A stretch of 34,446 nucleotides of DNA from Ignavibacteria bacterium (GCA_016710985.1 JADJTX010000041.1:1-34446); one strand, 5' to 3'. Positions 6,618 through 16,115 are shown, numbered from the stretch's first letter. A program made the numbers and translations. The notes: generated by a model from the sequence alone, not told the origin.

Positions 6618-7034
6618 ATGAAACTCAAAATTGTAACTTCAGCTGTATTTGCTTTAATTATGAAAAACAAAATTGCAGCTTCGGCAATTGTATTAATTGC
6701 AATGTGTATGTTTGTTAATTTTAACAATTACAGCACAGCTATGACTTCAGATCAGGCTGTATCCGCAAATCCTATTAACAATGTAGGTATCCGGGCATTA
6801 TTCAACGGGATGGCGGCTCAAGGTACTGTGATTAAAGTATACAATTCAAACCAGGTACTGGTATTTACTGATACCACACAACGAAACGGTATCGCTACTT
6901 TCCACAACGTACCGGCGGGCGTATACAGCGTATTCGGAAAACAAGGTTCACATACAGGCTGGCTGAATAATGTTATAATAGCGAAAGGAAATGCCAATTA
7001 TTACTTTGAAGTTAATCTTAACATTGAGGAATAA
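6618..7034 (+). CDS. Small secreted prealbumin-like protein in the sigma/CHAT cluster
   Basis: A protein of 138 residues from ATG 6618, which follows AGAAAGGA about 10 bases upstream. A longer frame opens at 6510 but would run through the promoter and leader copy, so I reject that start. The N-terminus is odd: MKLKIVTSAVFALI is followed at residue 15 by a second signal-like start, MKNKIAASAIVLIAMCMF. The mature part shows a transthyretin/CarboxypepD_reg-type sandwich: VGIRALFNGMAAQGTVIKVY, TQRNGIATFHNVPAGVYSVF and a C-terminal YYFEVNLNIEE strand. The N-x-x-AGxYxV turn is the most recognisable element. It sits behind the third rightward promoter copy. Function unknown; export is predicted. Confidence 0.7.
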   Translation: MKLKIVTSAVFALIMKNKIAASAIVLIAMCMFVNFNNYSTAMTSDQAVSANPINNVGIRALFNGMAAQGTVIKVYNSNQVLVFTDTTQRNGIATFHNVPAGVYSVFGKQGSHTGWLNNVIIAKGNANYYFEVNLNIEE

Positions 7035-7207
7035 AAGCGAATATCAGATTTCAGAAAGTTTGATATTTAAAGATTAATTGATCGCTTCTATAATATGAAT
7101 TTGTTGGATCTAAAAGGGAATTATTACGATGTATATCTTAGTTTAGTTATACATTGTTTTTATAAAAAAATATGTTATTTTAAAACTAAAAAAAAAGGAG
7201 TAAAAAA
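7035..7207 (+). other. Spacer with weak inverted repeat
   Basis: AATATCA (7040-7046) and TGATATT (7061-7067) form a 7-bp inverted repeat just after the preceding stop. It has no T-tract and is a weak terminator at best. No copy of the GGTTAC promoter motif is present; an A-rich stretch with AAAGGAG (7194-7200) provides the ribosome-binding site of the next gene. Confidence 0.4.
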
Positions 7208-7594
7208 ATGTTTTACAAAAAAAATCTAAAAGCAGTAATATCCATAATGACATTTATATTTGCAATCTTTACTTTTACGATGCTTCAGGGATTTGATCAT
7301 GGACAAGCACCCACGGGTTGGATATCAGTTAAAACCGTGGGGATAAATAATTCTGCATGCGTTCTTTTAGCAACTGATGTAGAAAATCCTGACTCCACTT
7401 TCACGATGTACAAGACCGGAGAAGAGAATGGAGATGGTATTTACAGAAAGGATCGTTTAGAGCCAAATAAAAAATACCATATTACTGTTTGCTTTAATAA
7501 TGATGTAGGAAATGTTCAGGTAATTGTGAAAGATGGCGGATACAATACGAGATTTACTGATAACTTATACACAACCAGAGGCGCATGTGAATAA
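7208..7594 (+). CDS. Small secreted protein directly upstream of the TPR-CHAT gene
   Basis: A 128-residue protein with a strong AAAGGAG ribosome-binding site. MFYKKNLKAVISIMTFIFAI, then FTFTMLQG, is a signal peptide. The mature part (GWISVKTVGINNSACVLLAT, YRKDRLEPNKKYHITVCFNN) is beta-rich with cysteines at SACVL, TVCF and the C-terminal GACE. No family is recognised. It differs from the other three small proteins in sequence but has similar size and fold-like pattern. Its last 8 bases overlap the GTG start of the CHAT gene, so it is likely co-transcribed and translationally coupled with it. Confidence 0.68.
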   Translation: MFYKKNLKAVISIMTFIFAIFTFTMLQGFDHGQAPTGWISVKTVGINNSACVLLATDVENPDSTFTMYKTGEENGDGIYRKDRLEPNKKYHITVCFNNDVGNVQVIVKDGGYNTRFTDNLYTTRGACE

Positions 7595-10145
7595 AATATA
7601 TTTGCCGGAGATTCGTAAATCCGGGAATAGGATTAAAAGGCTTTTGAAAAAAGGTGAATATATGTCTTCAATCACCTTTTCAGAGAAAGCCTTAACTTTT
7701 ATATTCAAAAAAATTGGTAAGAATAATGTATATGCAGTAACATTTTGCAGCTACATTGGCAATGCATATTCCGAATTAGGCGAATTTGGAAAGGCACTGA
7801 TCTACTTTGAAAAAGCCCAGAATATTTTAAGCAAATTAAAGATTAAAATTCCTTTTGATGAAGCTGCATTATATAATAACATTGCAACCTGTTATTCAAA
7901 AAGAACCAGGCTGATAAGTTCTAATTATCACAACAAGGAAGAGGTCAATAAAGCAATATTAAATTATAAAATATCTCTTAAAATATATTTAAAATTATAT
8001 GGTGAGAATAATAAAGTTGTGGCAGATCTGTTTAACAATCTGGGCATTATTTCAAGAATAAAAAAATTTGATACAGCCAGAGAGTATTTATTCAGATCGA
8101 ATGAAATATATTGCAAACTTTATGGAAACAGCTGCCTCCCGGTTTCAATATCACTATTCAATCTGGCGTTTTACTATAAAGGAATTAAGAATTACAGAAA
8201 AGCAATTGAATCAGCAAACAGATCTTTAGCGATATTACTAAAATTAAAGGGACTTGAGAATTTCAAGACAAAGAGATATAATTTTCTGTCATTAATCTAT
8301 CTTGAATTAAAAGATTATAAACAGTCACTGAAATACAATGATCTCGAATTGTCTTCTATCAGAAAACATTTTGCTTCAGGGACAAACGATTTTAACAATG
8401 CAGATGCGAATTTGACTATTCTCGAATCGCTTTCGACAAGAGCTAACATTAACAGATCAATGTATAAAGAAACCTGCAATAAAGAGTATTTATTAAACGC
8501 CTTTGATAACTATACCAAAGTCATTGAATTACTTGATATACTAAGGCTTCAGTATTTCTATGAAGATTCAAAAAATATACTAACTATAAAATCTGTTACT
8601 ATATATGAAAAGGCAATAGAAGTCTGCATTGGTCTTTATAGAATATCATAAGGAAGATAAATATTTAGAAGAAGCGTATTCGAGTATTCACAGAAGTCAA
8701 AGTCTTTATCTCTGATCGAAAATATAAAAGATTACGATGCAAAACTTTCGGCGAATATTCCGCCGGTGATTTTAAAACAGGAATTAAATTTAAAGAAGAA
8801 AATTTCGAAACTGGAAAAATTGCTGCATGAAAAAAATAAAAAGCCGTTAAATCCAGTTTTAAATACTGAAAAACTTAGAAACCAACTATTTAACCTGAAG
8901 CAAAAATTTGAGAGTCTCATAAAAAAACTTGAAAAAGAATTTCCTGAGTACTTTAATCTTAAATATGACTTTAAAGCAGCTTCAGCAGATGAGATCAAAA
9001 AACAAATACCCAAGGACACCATGGTAATTGAATATTTTCTTGGTGACGAAAATATTTTTGCTTTTGTATTTACTAAATCGGAATACTATGTAAGGCAGAT
9101 CCGAAAATCCAAAAGCTTTGATGATAAGATCAAAACATACAGGTATTTGTTGACTCAAACTGCCGGTATAATGGACGAAAACACAGCAACTAAATTCAGC
9201 GAACTTTCATATTACTTTTATAAAGTTTTACTTAAAGATATTTTAAGCCCTATATCAATGTAGATAGTAAGAGCAGGGGGGAAAGCATTCCGATAAAAAT
9301 ATTCTTATCGTTCCTGATAATGAACTTAATTTCATTCCTTTTGATTCTTTGATCACACACAATCACAATAACAATATCAGCTTTAAGGAACTGCCTTACC
9401 TGATAAAATATTTCAATATTATTTTCAGCTATTCAATTATTCTGTATTTGAAAAGCCTGAACGATACAAAGAAAAAAAGCATTTTAAACATTCTTGCATT
9501 TGCACCGGTTTTTAAAGATCATAGAGGCAAAAAAAAAAAAGTTTTAAGGAAAATTTCAGAGATTCTTTATCCCAATTGAATTTTAATCAAAAAGAAGTAA
9601 AGGAGATCTCTAAAAACTTCAGCGGTAAATATTATTTTGATAAAGAAGCAGTAAAGGAAAAATTTGTGAAAAATAAAAAGCAGTTTTCCATATTACATTT
9701 TGCAACACACTCAGTTGTAGATTATGAAGATCCAATGTATTCAAAAATTGTTTTTTCAAAATCCGGAAAAGAAACGGATGAAGGATATTTACATACTTAT
9801 GAAATTTATGCTTTAAATTCAAAATATGACCTTGTCGTATTGAGTGCATGTAATACAGGGTTTGGCAGGATGATAAGAGGTGAAGGAATAATGAGTGTGG
9901 CAAGAGCGTTTGCTTCTTCAGGGTCAAAGAATATCGTGATGTCTTTATGGCAGGTAAACGATAAATCAACTTCTGAAATTATGAAAATGTTTTACCGCAA
10001 TATTGCAAATGGTGAAAAAGTAGGGGAAGCATTGAGGAATGCAAAATTGAAGTATCTCATAAATTCAGATGAACTGAAGGCAATGCCGTTTTACTGGTCG
10101 CCGTTCATTTCATTCGGTGACAATAACTCATTGGTAATTGCTTAA
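7587..10145 (+). CDS. TPR-CHAT protein, caspase-like protease (several frameshifts)
   Basis: About 850 residues once four breaks are bridged: near 8640, near 8678, near 9262-9271 and in the A12 run at 9529-9540. The preferred start is GTG 7587 (AGAGG upstream, GTGAATAA overlap with the preceding gene). Residues ~20-360 are TPRs (CSYIGNAYSELGEFGKALIY, LFNNLGIISRIKKFDTAREY, LFNLAFYYKGIKNYRKAIES). A Lys/Glu-rich coiled-coil linker follows (LKKKISKLEKLLHEKNKK). The C-terminal ~300 residues are a CHAT domain: MVIEYFLGDENIFAFVFT, ILIVPDNELNFIPFDSL, the catalytic His motif LHFATHS (His codon 9708-9710), the catalytic Cys motif LSACNTGFG (Cys codon 9849-9851), then GEGIMSVARAFASSGSKNIV and MSLWQVND. 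CHAT domains are caspase/separase-related cysteine peptidases. The intact dyad predicts an active, cytoplasmic protease. Context suggests it acts with the ECF sigma/TPR pair; its substrate is unknown. Confidence 0.85.
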
Positions 10146-11984
10146 GTCCTGCTGAATCTCTTATCGAGCTCTTCGGTGGTAATTCTTATTACAGTCGGTC
10201 TTCCGTGAGGGCATACATATGGCATCTGCGAGGCAAATAAATTATCTATCAATCCTGTCATTTCTGTGAAAGTCAGTCTGTCTCCGGTCTTTATCGCGCT
10301 TCTGCATGCAAAAGATTTTGCGAGGTTGTCTCTTTTTTCCAGGTTAAGTTTTAATTCATATTCCTTATACTGATCTATCAGTTCCTGAAAAATTTTATTC
10401 TCATCTCCTATTTTAACATCTGACGGAACTCCGTTTAGCTCAATCTGATCATCTTTCAGCATATTAAAATTAAATCCTAAATTCTGAAGATCTTCTTTAA
10501 GAGAAACTGCTATGTGAAAATCAATTTTTGTCAGAATAATTTTTATAGGGATTAAAAGCTGCTGTGAAAATGAAGACTGCGAATTCAGCCACAGCAAAGC
10601 TCTTTCATATAGTATTCTCTCGTGAGCTGCATGCTGATCTATTATCATCAGACCCGTTTCGGTCTGACACATTATATACTTATACTGATACTGCCAGACA
10701 TTGAATTTCTCCGAATCAGATTTTTTGCTGTGCTCAAAAATATTTTTCTGCTCTTCGAGCCGGCTTCAGGAAATTTGTCTGTGCCTGTCTCTTCGGGTTT
10801 TCTTGAAGCCTCAAAAATGGAATGAATATTTGAAGTCTTTTCCTTTTTGGAATAATCAAAATCCCTTCTCTGATAAATGAATGTTCCTTGAAAAGTTCTA
10901 TCCCGCAAGTATTTCCGGATTCTTTATAATGAAAACTTTCCTGTGAATCCGGCAAGATCAAGTTTATAATCAAACCCCACTTCAAATATCAGGTCTCCTT
11001 TTTTCAGCGCCTCTTTTACCGCACGCCTTACAAAACCAAAAGCAGCGCTTTCATCCTCAAACTTCACTTCCATTTTTGAAGGATGAACATTCACATCAAC
11101 TTTTTTAGGATCAATATCTATGAATAAAAAGAAAGACGGATAATCCCCTTTCTCAATAAGATCATCATAGCCTGTATAAACGGAAAAGTTTAGAGATTTG
11201 CTCACAAAAAATCTGTTGTTAAGATAGAAGAACTGATCCTGTTTTGATTTCTTGGTAAAATTCGGTTTGGAAATAAAACCTCTTACTTTTATAAGTTCAT
11301 TTCCGTATTCAACTTCAACCAGAGATTCGGAAATCTGATTTGTAAAAATATTGATCAGCCTTTCCTGAGTGAAGATGCCTTCAGTTCAAACACTTCTTCA
11401 TCATTATTAATAAAAGTAAAAGCTGTTTCAGGATTTGAAACTGCAAGACGGACAAAAGTTTCATAGATATGCCGGAATTCCGTCTGATCGGATTTAAGAA
11501 AATTTCTCCTTCCGGGAGTATTGTAAAAAAGATTTTTAATTGAAATGGATGTCCCGTTTCACATTGAGTTTTTGTAATTTCAGTAACTTCACCGCCTTCA
11601 GCTCTTAACAAAGTCCCAACATCATCTAAGCAGTTTTTGTTTTTAATTCAACCTGAGAAACTGACCAAATAGATGCAAGCGCTTCTCCCCTGAATCCTAG
11701 AGTAAGAATATTCTCAAGATCTTCATAGCTTGAGATCTTACTTGTAGAATGTCTCTGAAAACTGATCAATGCATCATCTTCCGTCATTCCCTGTCCGTCA
11801 TCAATTACCTGAATCAAAGACTTTTACCGGCATCCTTTATTATTAGTGTAATATGATTTGCCTTTGCATCAATGGAATTTTCAATAAGTTCTTTCACTAC
11901 AGATTCAGGTCTGTTAACAACTTCACCTGCTGCGATCTTATTGGAAAGTGACTGGGGTAATATTTTTATTTTATTTTCTGACAA
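10142..11984 (-). CDS. mutL: DNA mismatch repair protein MutL with endonuclease motif (multiple frameshifts)
   Basis: A fragmented but complete MutL. The N-terminal GHKL ATPase shows SNKIAAGEVVNRPESVVKEL, IDDGQGM, RHSTSKI and LGFRGEALASI. Then come LFYNTPGRRNFLKS, the transducer motifs FFYLNNRFFV and VDVNVHPSKMEVKF, and the C-terminal dimerisation domain. That domain carries the metal-dependent nicking motif DQHAAHERILYE (DQHA-x2-E-x4-E), ACRSAIK and CPHGRPT, so this is an endonuclease-type MutL as in bacteria lacking MutH. Breaks needing single-base repair lie near 11818, 11630, 11560, 11380 and in the 10670-10925 segment. No ATG precedes SENKIKILPQ, so TTG at 11984 is the likely start. Its stop overlaps the stop of the convergent CHAT gene by 4 bases. 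Confidence 0.93.
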
Positions 11985-12056
11985 GTTTAAGGTTAGAAAT
12001 TGATTTTAAAATGAGTTTGTTGAGTTGTTGAGTCGCGGTCATAATGCGTTTGTTAA

Positions 12057-12106
12057 TTATTCAGTTCATAATTAAACTATTAATTATTAATTATTAATTA
12101 TTAAAA
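12057..12106. repeat. AT-rich tandem repeat between mutL and ftsY
   Basis: ATTATTA units (TTATTCAGTTC then AATTATT/TAATTATTAA repeated) run into the 3' end of ftsY. The last residues of FtsY (CIVLIINN) are encoded by this repeat, so the natural C-terminus (EALFN) may have been extended by read-through into it. Confidence 0.5.
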
Positions 12107-13061
12107 CAATACATTGCTCACTATTAAAAAGCGCTTCTACAAAATTTTCACTTTCAAAAACCTGCAGGTCATCTATCTGTTCACCGACTCCAATAAATCT
12201 TACCGGGAATTTCATTTCTTTATTGATCTTCAAAACAATGCCGCCTTTCGCAGTACCGTCAAGTTTGGTAAGTATAATTCCGGTCAGTCCGTCCAGAGCA
12301 TTTGAAAATTCCTTTGCCTGATTAAGTCCGTTCTGTCCGGTAGTAGAATCAATAACTATAAAGATCTCATGCGGCGCATCGGGAATGACTTTCTGCATGA
12401 CGCGTTTGATCTTTTTAAGTTCTTCCATAAGATGGGACTTATTATGAAGTCTTCCGGCAGTGTCAATTATTATGACATGTGTATTTTTAGAAACCGCTGA
12501 TTTTACCGTATCAAATGCAATAGATGCCGGATCTGAAGTACTTTTGCTTTGAATGATCTCAACGCCGGCTCTTTTAGCCCAGATATCCAGTTGATCATTT
12601 GCTGCTGCGCGGAATGTATCTGCAGAACCGATCAGAACGGATTTACCTGCATTCTTAAAATTGTATGCAAGCTTTCCTATTGAAGTGGTTTTTCCGACAC
12701 CATTAACTCCTACAACCATTATAACAAATGGTTTTTTATCCGATTTAAAATCAAATGTCTTAAACTCTGATGTCGTATCATAAAATACTTTCTTCAATTC
12801 ATCATTTATCAGTTCATTAAGTTCTTTCTGATCTACATATTTATCCGTAAGCGTTCTTTCCTTTATCTTCTCAATAAGTCTTTCTGAAGTCTCAAAACCA
12901 ATATCAGATGCAAGTAAAATTTCTTCAAGTTCGATAAGAAAATCATCATCTATAACTCCGCGCGCATTTACAAGCCGGTTGACTTTACCAACGAGATTTT
13001 CCTTGGTTTTATTGAGACCGTCTTTTAGTTTTTTAAAACCTATTTTATCTAAGAATGACAA
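12087..13061 (-). CDS. ftsY: Signal recognition particle receptor FtsY
   Basis: A 324-residue SRP-type GTPase that docks SRP-ribosome complexes at the inner membrane for co-translational insertion. The N domain (residues ~1-100) contains SDIGFETSERLIEKIKER. The G domain has the P-loop GVNGVGKTTSIGKL (118-131), the insertion-box motif SADTFRAAANDQL, DTAGRLHNKSHLMEEL (G3, 200-215), the TKLDGTAKGG G4 motif (265-274) and FIGVGEQIDDLQVF near the end. No acidic A domain is present, as usual in Bacteroidota. The frame is intact. The C-terminal tail after EALFN is about 10 residues longer than typical and falls in AT-rich repeat. Confidence 0.97.
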   Translation of the reverse strand: MSFLDKIGFKKLKDGLNKTKENLVGKVNRLVNARGVIDDDFLIELEEILLASDIGFETSERLIEKIKERTLTDKYVDQKELNELINDELKKVFYDTTSEFKTFDFKSDKKPFVIMVVGVNGVGKTTSIGKLAYNFKNAGKSVLIGSADTFRAAANDQLDIWAKRAGVEIIQSKSTSDPASIAFDTVKSAVSKNTHVIIIDTAGRLHNKSHLMEELKKIKRVMQKVIPDAPHEIFIVIDSTTGQNGLNQAKEFSNALDGLTGIILTKLDGTAKGGIVLKINKEMKFPVRFIGVGEQIDDLQVFESENFVEALFNSEQCIVLIINN

Positions 13062-13282
13062 TTAAGTTAAAATTAAGTTAAAAGTTAAAGTTAGTTAATA
13101 GTTAGTTAAGTTAAAAGTTAATAAGTTAGTAGTTAGTAAAGTAAGTAATAGTTAAAGTTTAGGTATAGATTTTATAAAGAGACTCAACCTAATACTCAAA
13201 AATACCCAATACCCAATACTCAATACCAATACCCAATACCAATACCCAATCAACCCAATACCCAATACCCAATACTTTCTTA
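13062..13282. repeat. Two tandem-repeat blocks between acyl-CoA dehydrogenase and ftsY
   Basis: 13066-13160 is built of AGTTA/AAGTTAA units. 13190-13275 is a heptamer array reading AATACCC/AATACTC on the plus strand, i.e. GTATTGG/GTATTGA on the minus strand. It begins about 10 bases after the acyl-CoA dehydrogenase stop, in the same orientation relative to the gene as the arrays after the four T9SS genes. Confidence 0.75.
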
Positions 13283-14380
13283 CTAATCAAACATATTCAG
13301 AAGATTCCTTGCAATGACCATCTTCTGAACTTCCGATGTTCCTTCACCGATTGTCATAAGTTTCACATCCCTGTATAATTTTTCAACGGGAAATTCTTTC
13401 ATAAATCCATATCCGCCATGGATCTGAATTGCTTCATTGGTTGCGCGGGTTGCAGCTTCACTTGGCATAATATTTTGCCATTGCAGCCGCAAGATTAATT
13501 TCTCTTCCCTGATCTTTCATCCAGGCAGCTTTGTATACCAGTAAGTCTTGCAGCATCAGCTCAGTAGCCATATCCGAAAGCTTGAACTGTATTCCCTGAA
13601 AATCCGCAAGAGGCTTTCCAAATTGTTTTCTTTCTTTTGCATATTTTAAGGAAGCATCAAGTGCTCCCTGACCAATTCCCAGTGACAATGCGGCAATTGC
13701 AATTCTTCCGCCGTCAAGGATCTGCATGCATTGCTTGAACCCCTGGCCTTCTTCACCGATAAGATTTTCCGCAGGAACTTCCACATTGTCAAAAATCAAT
13801 TCAGCAGTATCAGAAGATCTCATGCCGAGTTTATTTTCTTTTTCCCTGTCTTAAAACCTTTCATTCCTTTTTCAAAAATAAAAGCAGAGATGCCGTTTTT
13901 CTTTTTGCTTTATCGGTAACTGCAGTCACTACAAAAGTTTCACCAACACTTCCGTGAGTTATAAAAAAGTTTACTGCCGTTTAAAATATAATGACCGTTC
14001 TTTCCTTTCGGCAGTTGTAGCCATACCTGCCGCATCACTCCCGGAAACATTTTCAGTTTTTTTAATTCATCATTAGCGAATTTGTAAATATGATTTGTGC
14101 AAAGACCGTTGTGAGAGGCAATAGTCAATCCCATGGAAGGATCAACTTTAGAGATCTCTTCTACTATTATTGCATATTCAAGAGTTGAAAAATTAGCGCC
14201 TCCGTATTCTTCCGGAAAAATAATTCCGAGAAAACCAATCTCACCGAGCTTTTTAGCAATCTCCATTGGAAATTCCTGCGCTTCATCATATTTCATTATA
14301 TAAGGAGCAATTTCATTCTGCGCAAAATCCCTTGCAAGCTTTTGCACCGAGAGTTCCTGTTCTGATAAGTTAAAATCCAT
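13283..14380 (-). CDS. Acyl-CoA dehydrogenase (frameshifted)
   Basis: An FAD-dependent short/medium-chain acyl-CoA dehydrogenase of about 380 residues, introducing the alpha-beta double bond in fatty or branched-chain acyl-CoA breakdown. Visible blocks: MDFNLSEQELSVQKLARDFA, FLGIIFPEEYGGANFSTLEY, NGSKLF, LGMRSSDTAELIFDNVEVP, EEGQGFKQCMQILDGGRIAI, YAKERKQFGKPLADFQGIQF, IHGGYGFMKEFPVEKLYRD and IGEGTSEVQ, whose first Glu is the catalytic base position of the butyryl-CoA-type family. Breaks lie in 13940-14070 (more than one), near 13850 and near 13470. All lie between conserved blocks, so the gene is probably intact in the organism. With the E1 gene at the window start it could serve branched-chain amino-acid catabolism, but the two are not linked in an operon. 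Confidence 0.92.
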
Positions 14381-14439
14381 TTTTTAATATTTATTAAGTT
14401 AATTTAGGTTTGCAAATATACCGATTTATAAATTTGGGT

Positions 14440-14575
14440 TAAATGTATATTAAAATTGAAATCTCAAACGTCAAACGTCAAACATCAAATGTAAACGTCA
14501 GATTTCAGATGTATTCACAATGTCATATCATGTCATATCTCAATTCATATATCAACTATCAACTATCAACTGCTC
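14440..14575. repeat. Short tandem repeats between pyrE and acyl-CoA dehydrogenase
   Basis: Units AAACGTC/AAACATC (14465-14500), TGTCATATCA (14520-14542) and TATCAACTATCAACT (14550-14570) lie in succession, all imperfect. They run into the 3' end of pyrE. No gene or terminator is seen. Confidence 0.55.
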
Positions 14576-15141
14576 TTCAGTCCCCTGCTCCCCGGTTTTG
14601 TCACGGGAATTTTCTTAAGCCATTCAGGAATTTCATCTTCATTGAATTTGATCACATCGATCTTTGCAAGTGAATGCTGTTCCGTTCCGAAGTCAACTTT
14701 ACCATTGCTCCTGTCTATTATAAACCCTACTCCGGCCAGATTTGCTTTTTGATTCTTTACAAGCTCAATCACTTCAAATACACTCCCACCTGTCGTTACT
14801 ACATCTTCACAAACCAATACATTCTCACCTTCATTTATTTCAAAACCTCTGCGCAATGTCATTACATTATTTTCTCTTTCACTGAAAACACTAGGAACAT
14901 TCAGCTGACGTCCGACTTCAGTACCAAACACAATCCCGCCAACAGCAGGAGTGATCACAACATCTATTTTTTTATCTTTATATTTATCAGCTATCATTCC
15001 TGCGAAAAGTGAATTGTATTCAGGATATTGCAGCACCTTTGCACACTGAAAATAATGCGGACTGTGAAATCCGGAAGTTAGAATGAAATGACCCTCAAGC
15101 ATTGCTCCGGTCTTTTTAAAGATATCTATTATATTTTCCAT
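14566..15141 (-). CDS. pyrE: Orotate phosphoribosyltransferase
   Basis: A 191-residue type I phosphoribosyltransferase converting orotate and PRPP to OMP in pyrimidine synthesis. The diagnostic PRPP loop VLVCEDVVTTGGSVFEV is at 108-124. HFILTSGFHSPHYFQCAKVL (18-37), VVITPAVGGIVFGTEVGRQL (61-80) and the SERENNVMTLRRGF dimer/active-site loop (88-101) match the longer PyrE subgroup. The frame is intact. The ATG is preceded on its 5' side by a GTATTGT heptamer array that begins one base upstream and leaves no ribosome-binding site. The last residues (KPGSRGLKSS) come close to the neighbouring repeats. Confidence 0.95.
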   Translation of the reverse strand: MENIIDIFKKTGAMLEGHFILTSGFHSPHYFQCAKVLQYPEYNSLFAGMIADKYKDKKIDVVITPAVGGIVFGTEVGRQLNVPSVFSERENNVMTLRRGFEINEGENVLVCEDVVTTGGSVFEVIELVKNQKANLAGVGFIIDRSNGKVDFGTEQHSLAKIDVIKFNEDEIPEWLKKIPVTKPGSRGLKSS

Positions 15142-15142
15142 A

Positions 15143-15213
15143 GTATTGTGTATTGTGTATTGTGTATTGTGTATTGTGTATTGTGTATTGTGTATTGAGT
15201 ATGTATTGTGTAT
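15143..15213. repeat. GTATTGT heptamer array abutting the pyrE start
   Basis: Seven perfect GTATTGT copies (15143-15191), then GTATTGA, a partial GTAT and another GTATTGT. The array starts one base before the pyrE ATG and occupies about 70 bases of its 5' region, between murI and pyrE. Confidence 0.9.
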
Positions 15214-15271
15214 CCTTTTTTAAACTTTATAAACTTTTAAATTCTAACTTTCAACTTTTAACTTTTAACTT

Positions 15272-16115
15272 TCAACTAAGCTTTATCTTCTTCACATCAT
15301 GTATCGGCTGTCCCAAAAATCTCTCACTTATCTCTTTGAACTTCTTCTGAAAATCCGTCACAAAAAATTTATGCCGGCCTTTCTTCTTCTGTGTATTAAT
15401 TAATTTTTCCTGTTCAAGAATTCTTTTAACTTCCTTTGCCGCCTCTTCTCCGGAATCTATAAGATTAATTTTTTTTCCGACAACTTTAGAAATTGTATTC
15501 TTTAAAATGGGATAATGAGTACATCCGAGTATCAGAGTATCTATGTTTAATTTTTTGAAATTCAGACAGATATTCTTTAGCGATCATTTCTGCGATCTTA
15601 TTATCCGTCCAGCCGTCTTCAGTGAGCTGTACAAAAAGGCTGCACGCTTTTGAGAATACTTCTATGTTTCTGTCAAACTTATGGATCTGTGTTTTATATG
15701 AATAGCTCTGTATTGTACCGAGAGTACCGATGACTCCTATTTTAAAATTATTGGTCTTTGAAACTGCAGCTTTACATCCCGGCTTTATGACACCGAGCAC
15801 CGGAACATCTGAGATTTTCTTTAAATAAGGAAGTGCAACTGACGAAGCAGTGTTGCAGGCAACTACGATCATTTTAACATTTTTATTCAAAAGAAATTTA
15901 GTAATTTCAATTGAATACCTTGTAACCGTTTCTTTGGATTTTGTACCATATGGCAGACGCGCCGTATCTCCGAAATAAATTATGTTCTCATTCGGAAGAA
16001 TTTCAAATAATGATTTCGCTACCGTCAGACCGCCAATACCGGAATCAAAAACACCTATCGGACTTTTGGGGGAATTATTTTTTTTCAATTGTTGGTTATC
16101 TATTTTCAATTGCAA
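15272..16115 (-). CDS. murI: Glutamate racemase (frameshifted)
   Basis: A racemase supplying D-glutamate for peptidoglycan, about 280 residues. Motifs are IGVFDSGIGGLTVAKSLFEI, YFGDTARLPYGTKS, VVACNTASSVALPYL with catalytic Cys87, GVIGTLGTIQS, and the second catalytic cysteine in TLILGCTHYPILK (Cys codon 15521-15523). The frame breaks at a run of T at 15551-15556 (EFQK-LNIDTLILG on the other side), which fits one extra or two missing bases. The true stop is at 15272 (after KKIKLS). The start is TTG 16113-16115; no ATG lies ahead of PIGVFDSG. The first 17 residues are a low-complexity extension. Confidence 0.93.

Noticed and set aside
7533..7586. Start of the TPR-CHAT protein at 7533
   Set aside because: The stretch overlaps the end of the secreted gene out of frame; GTG 7587 with AGAGG upstream fits the overlap better.
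7587..10145. Type III-E CRISPR (Craspase) locus
   Set aside because: A TPR-CHAT protein and an ECF sigma are present, but there is no gRAMP/Cas7-11 gene and no repeat-spacer array in the window.
13190..13275. Possible CRISPR or telomere-like array (AATACCC units)
   Set aside because: Units are 7 bases, contiguous and imperfect, with no spacers; it is the same heptamer microsatellite seen after other genes.
14674..15012. Plus-strand frame opposite pyrE
   Set aside because: Antisense shadow of an unambiguous PyrE gene.
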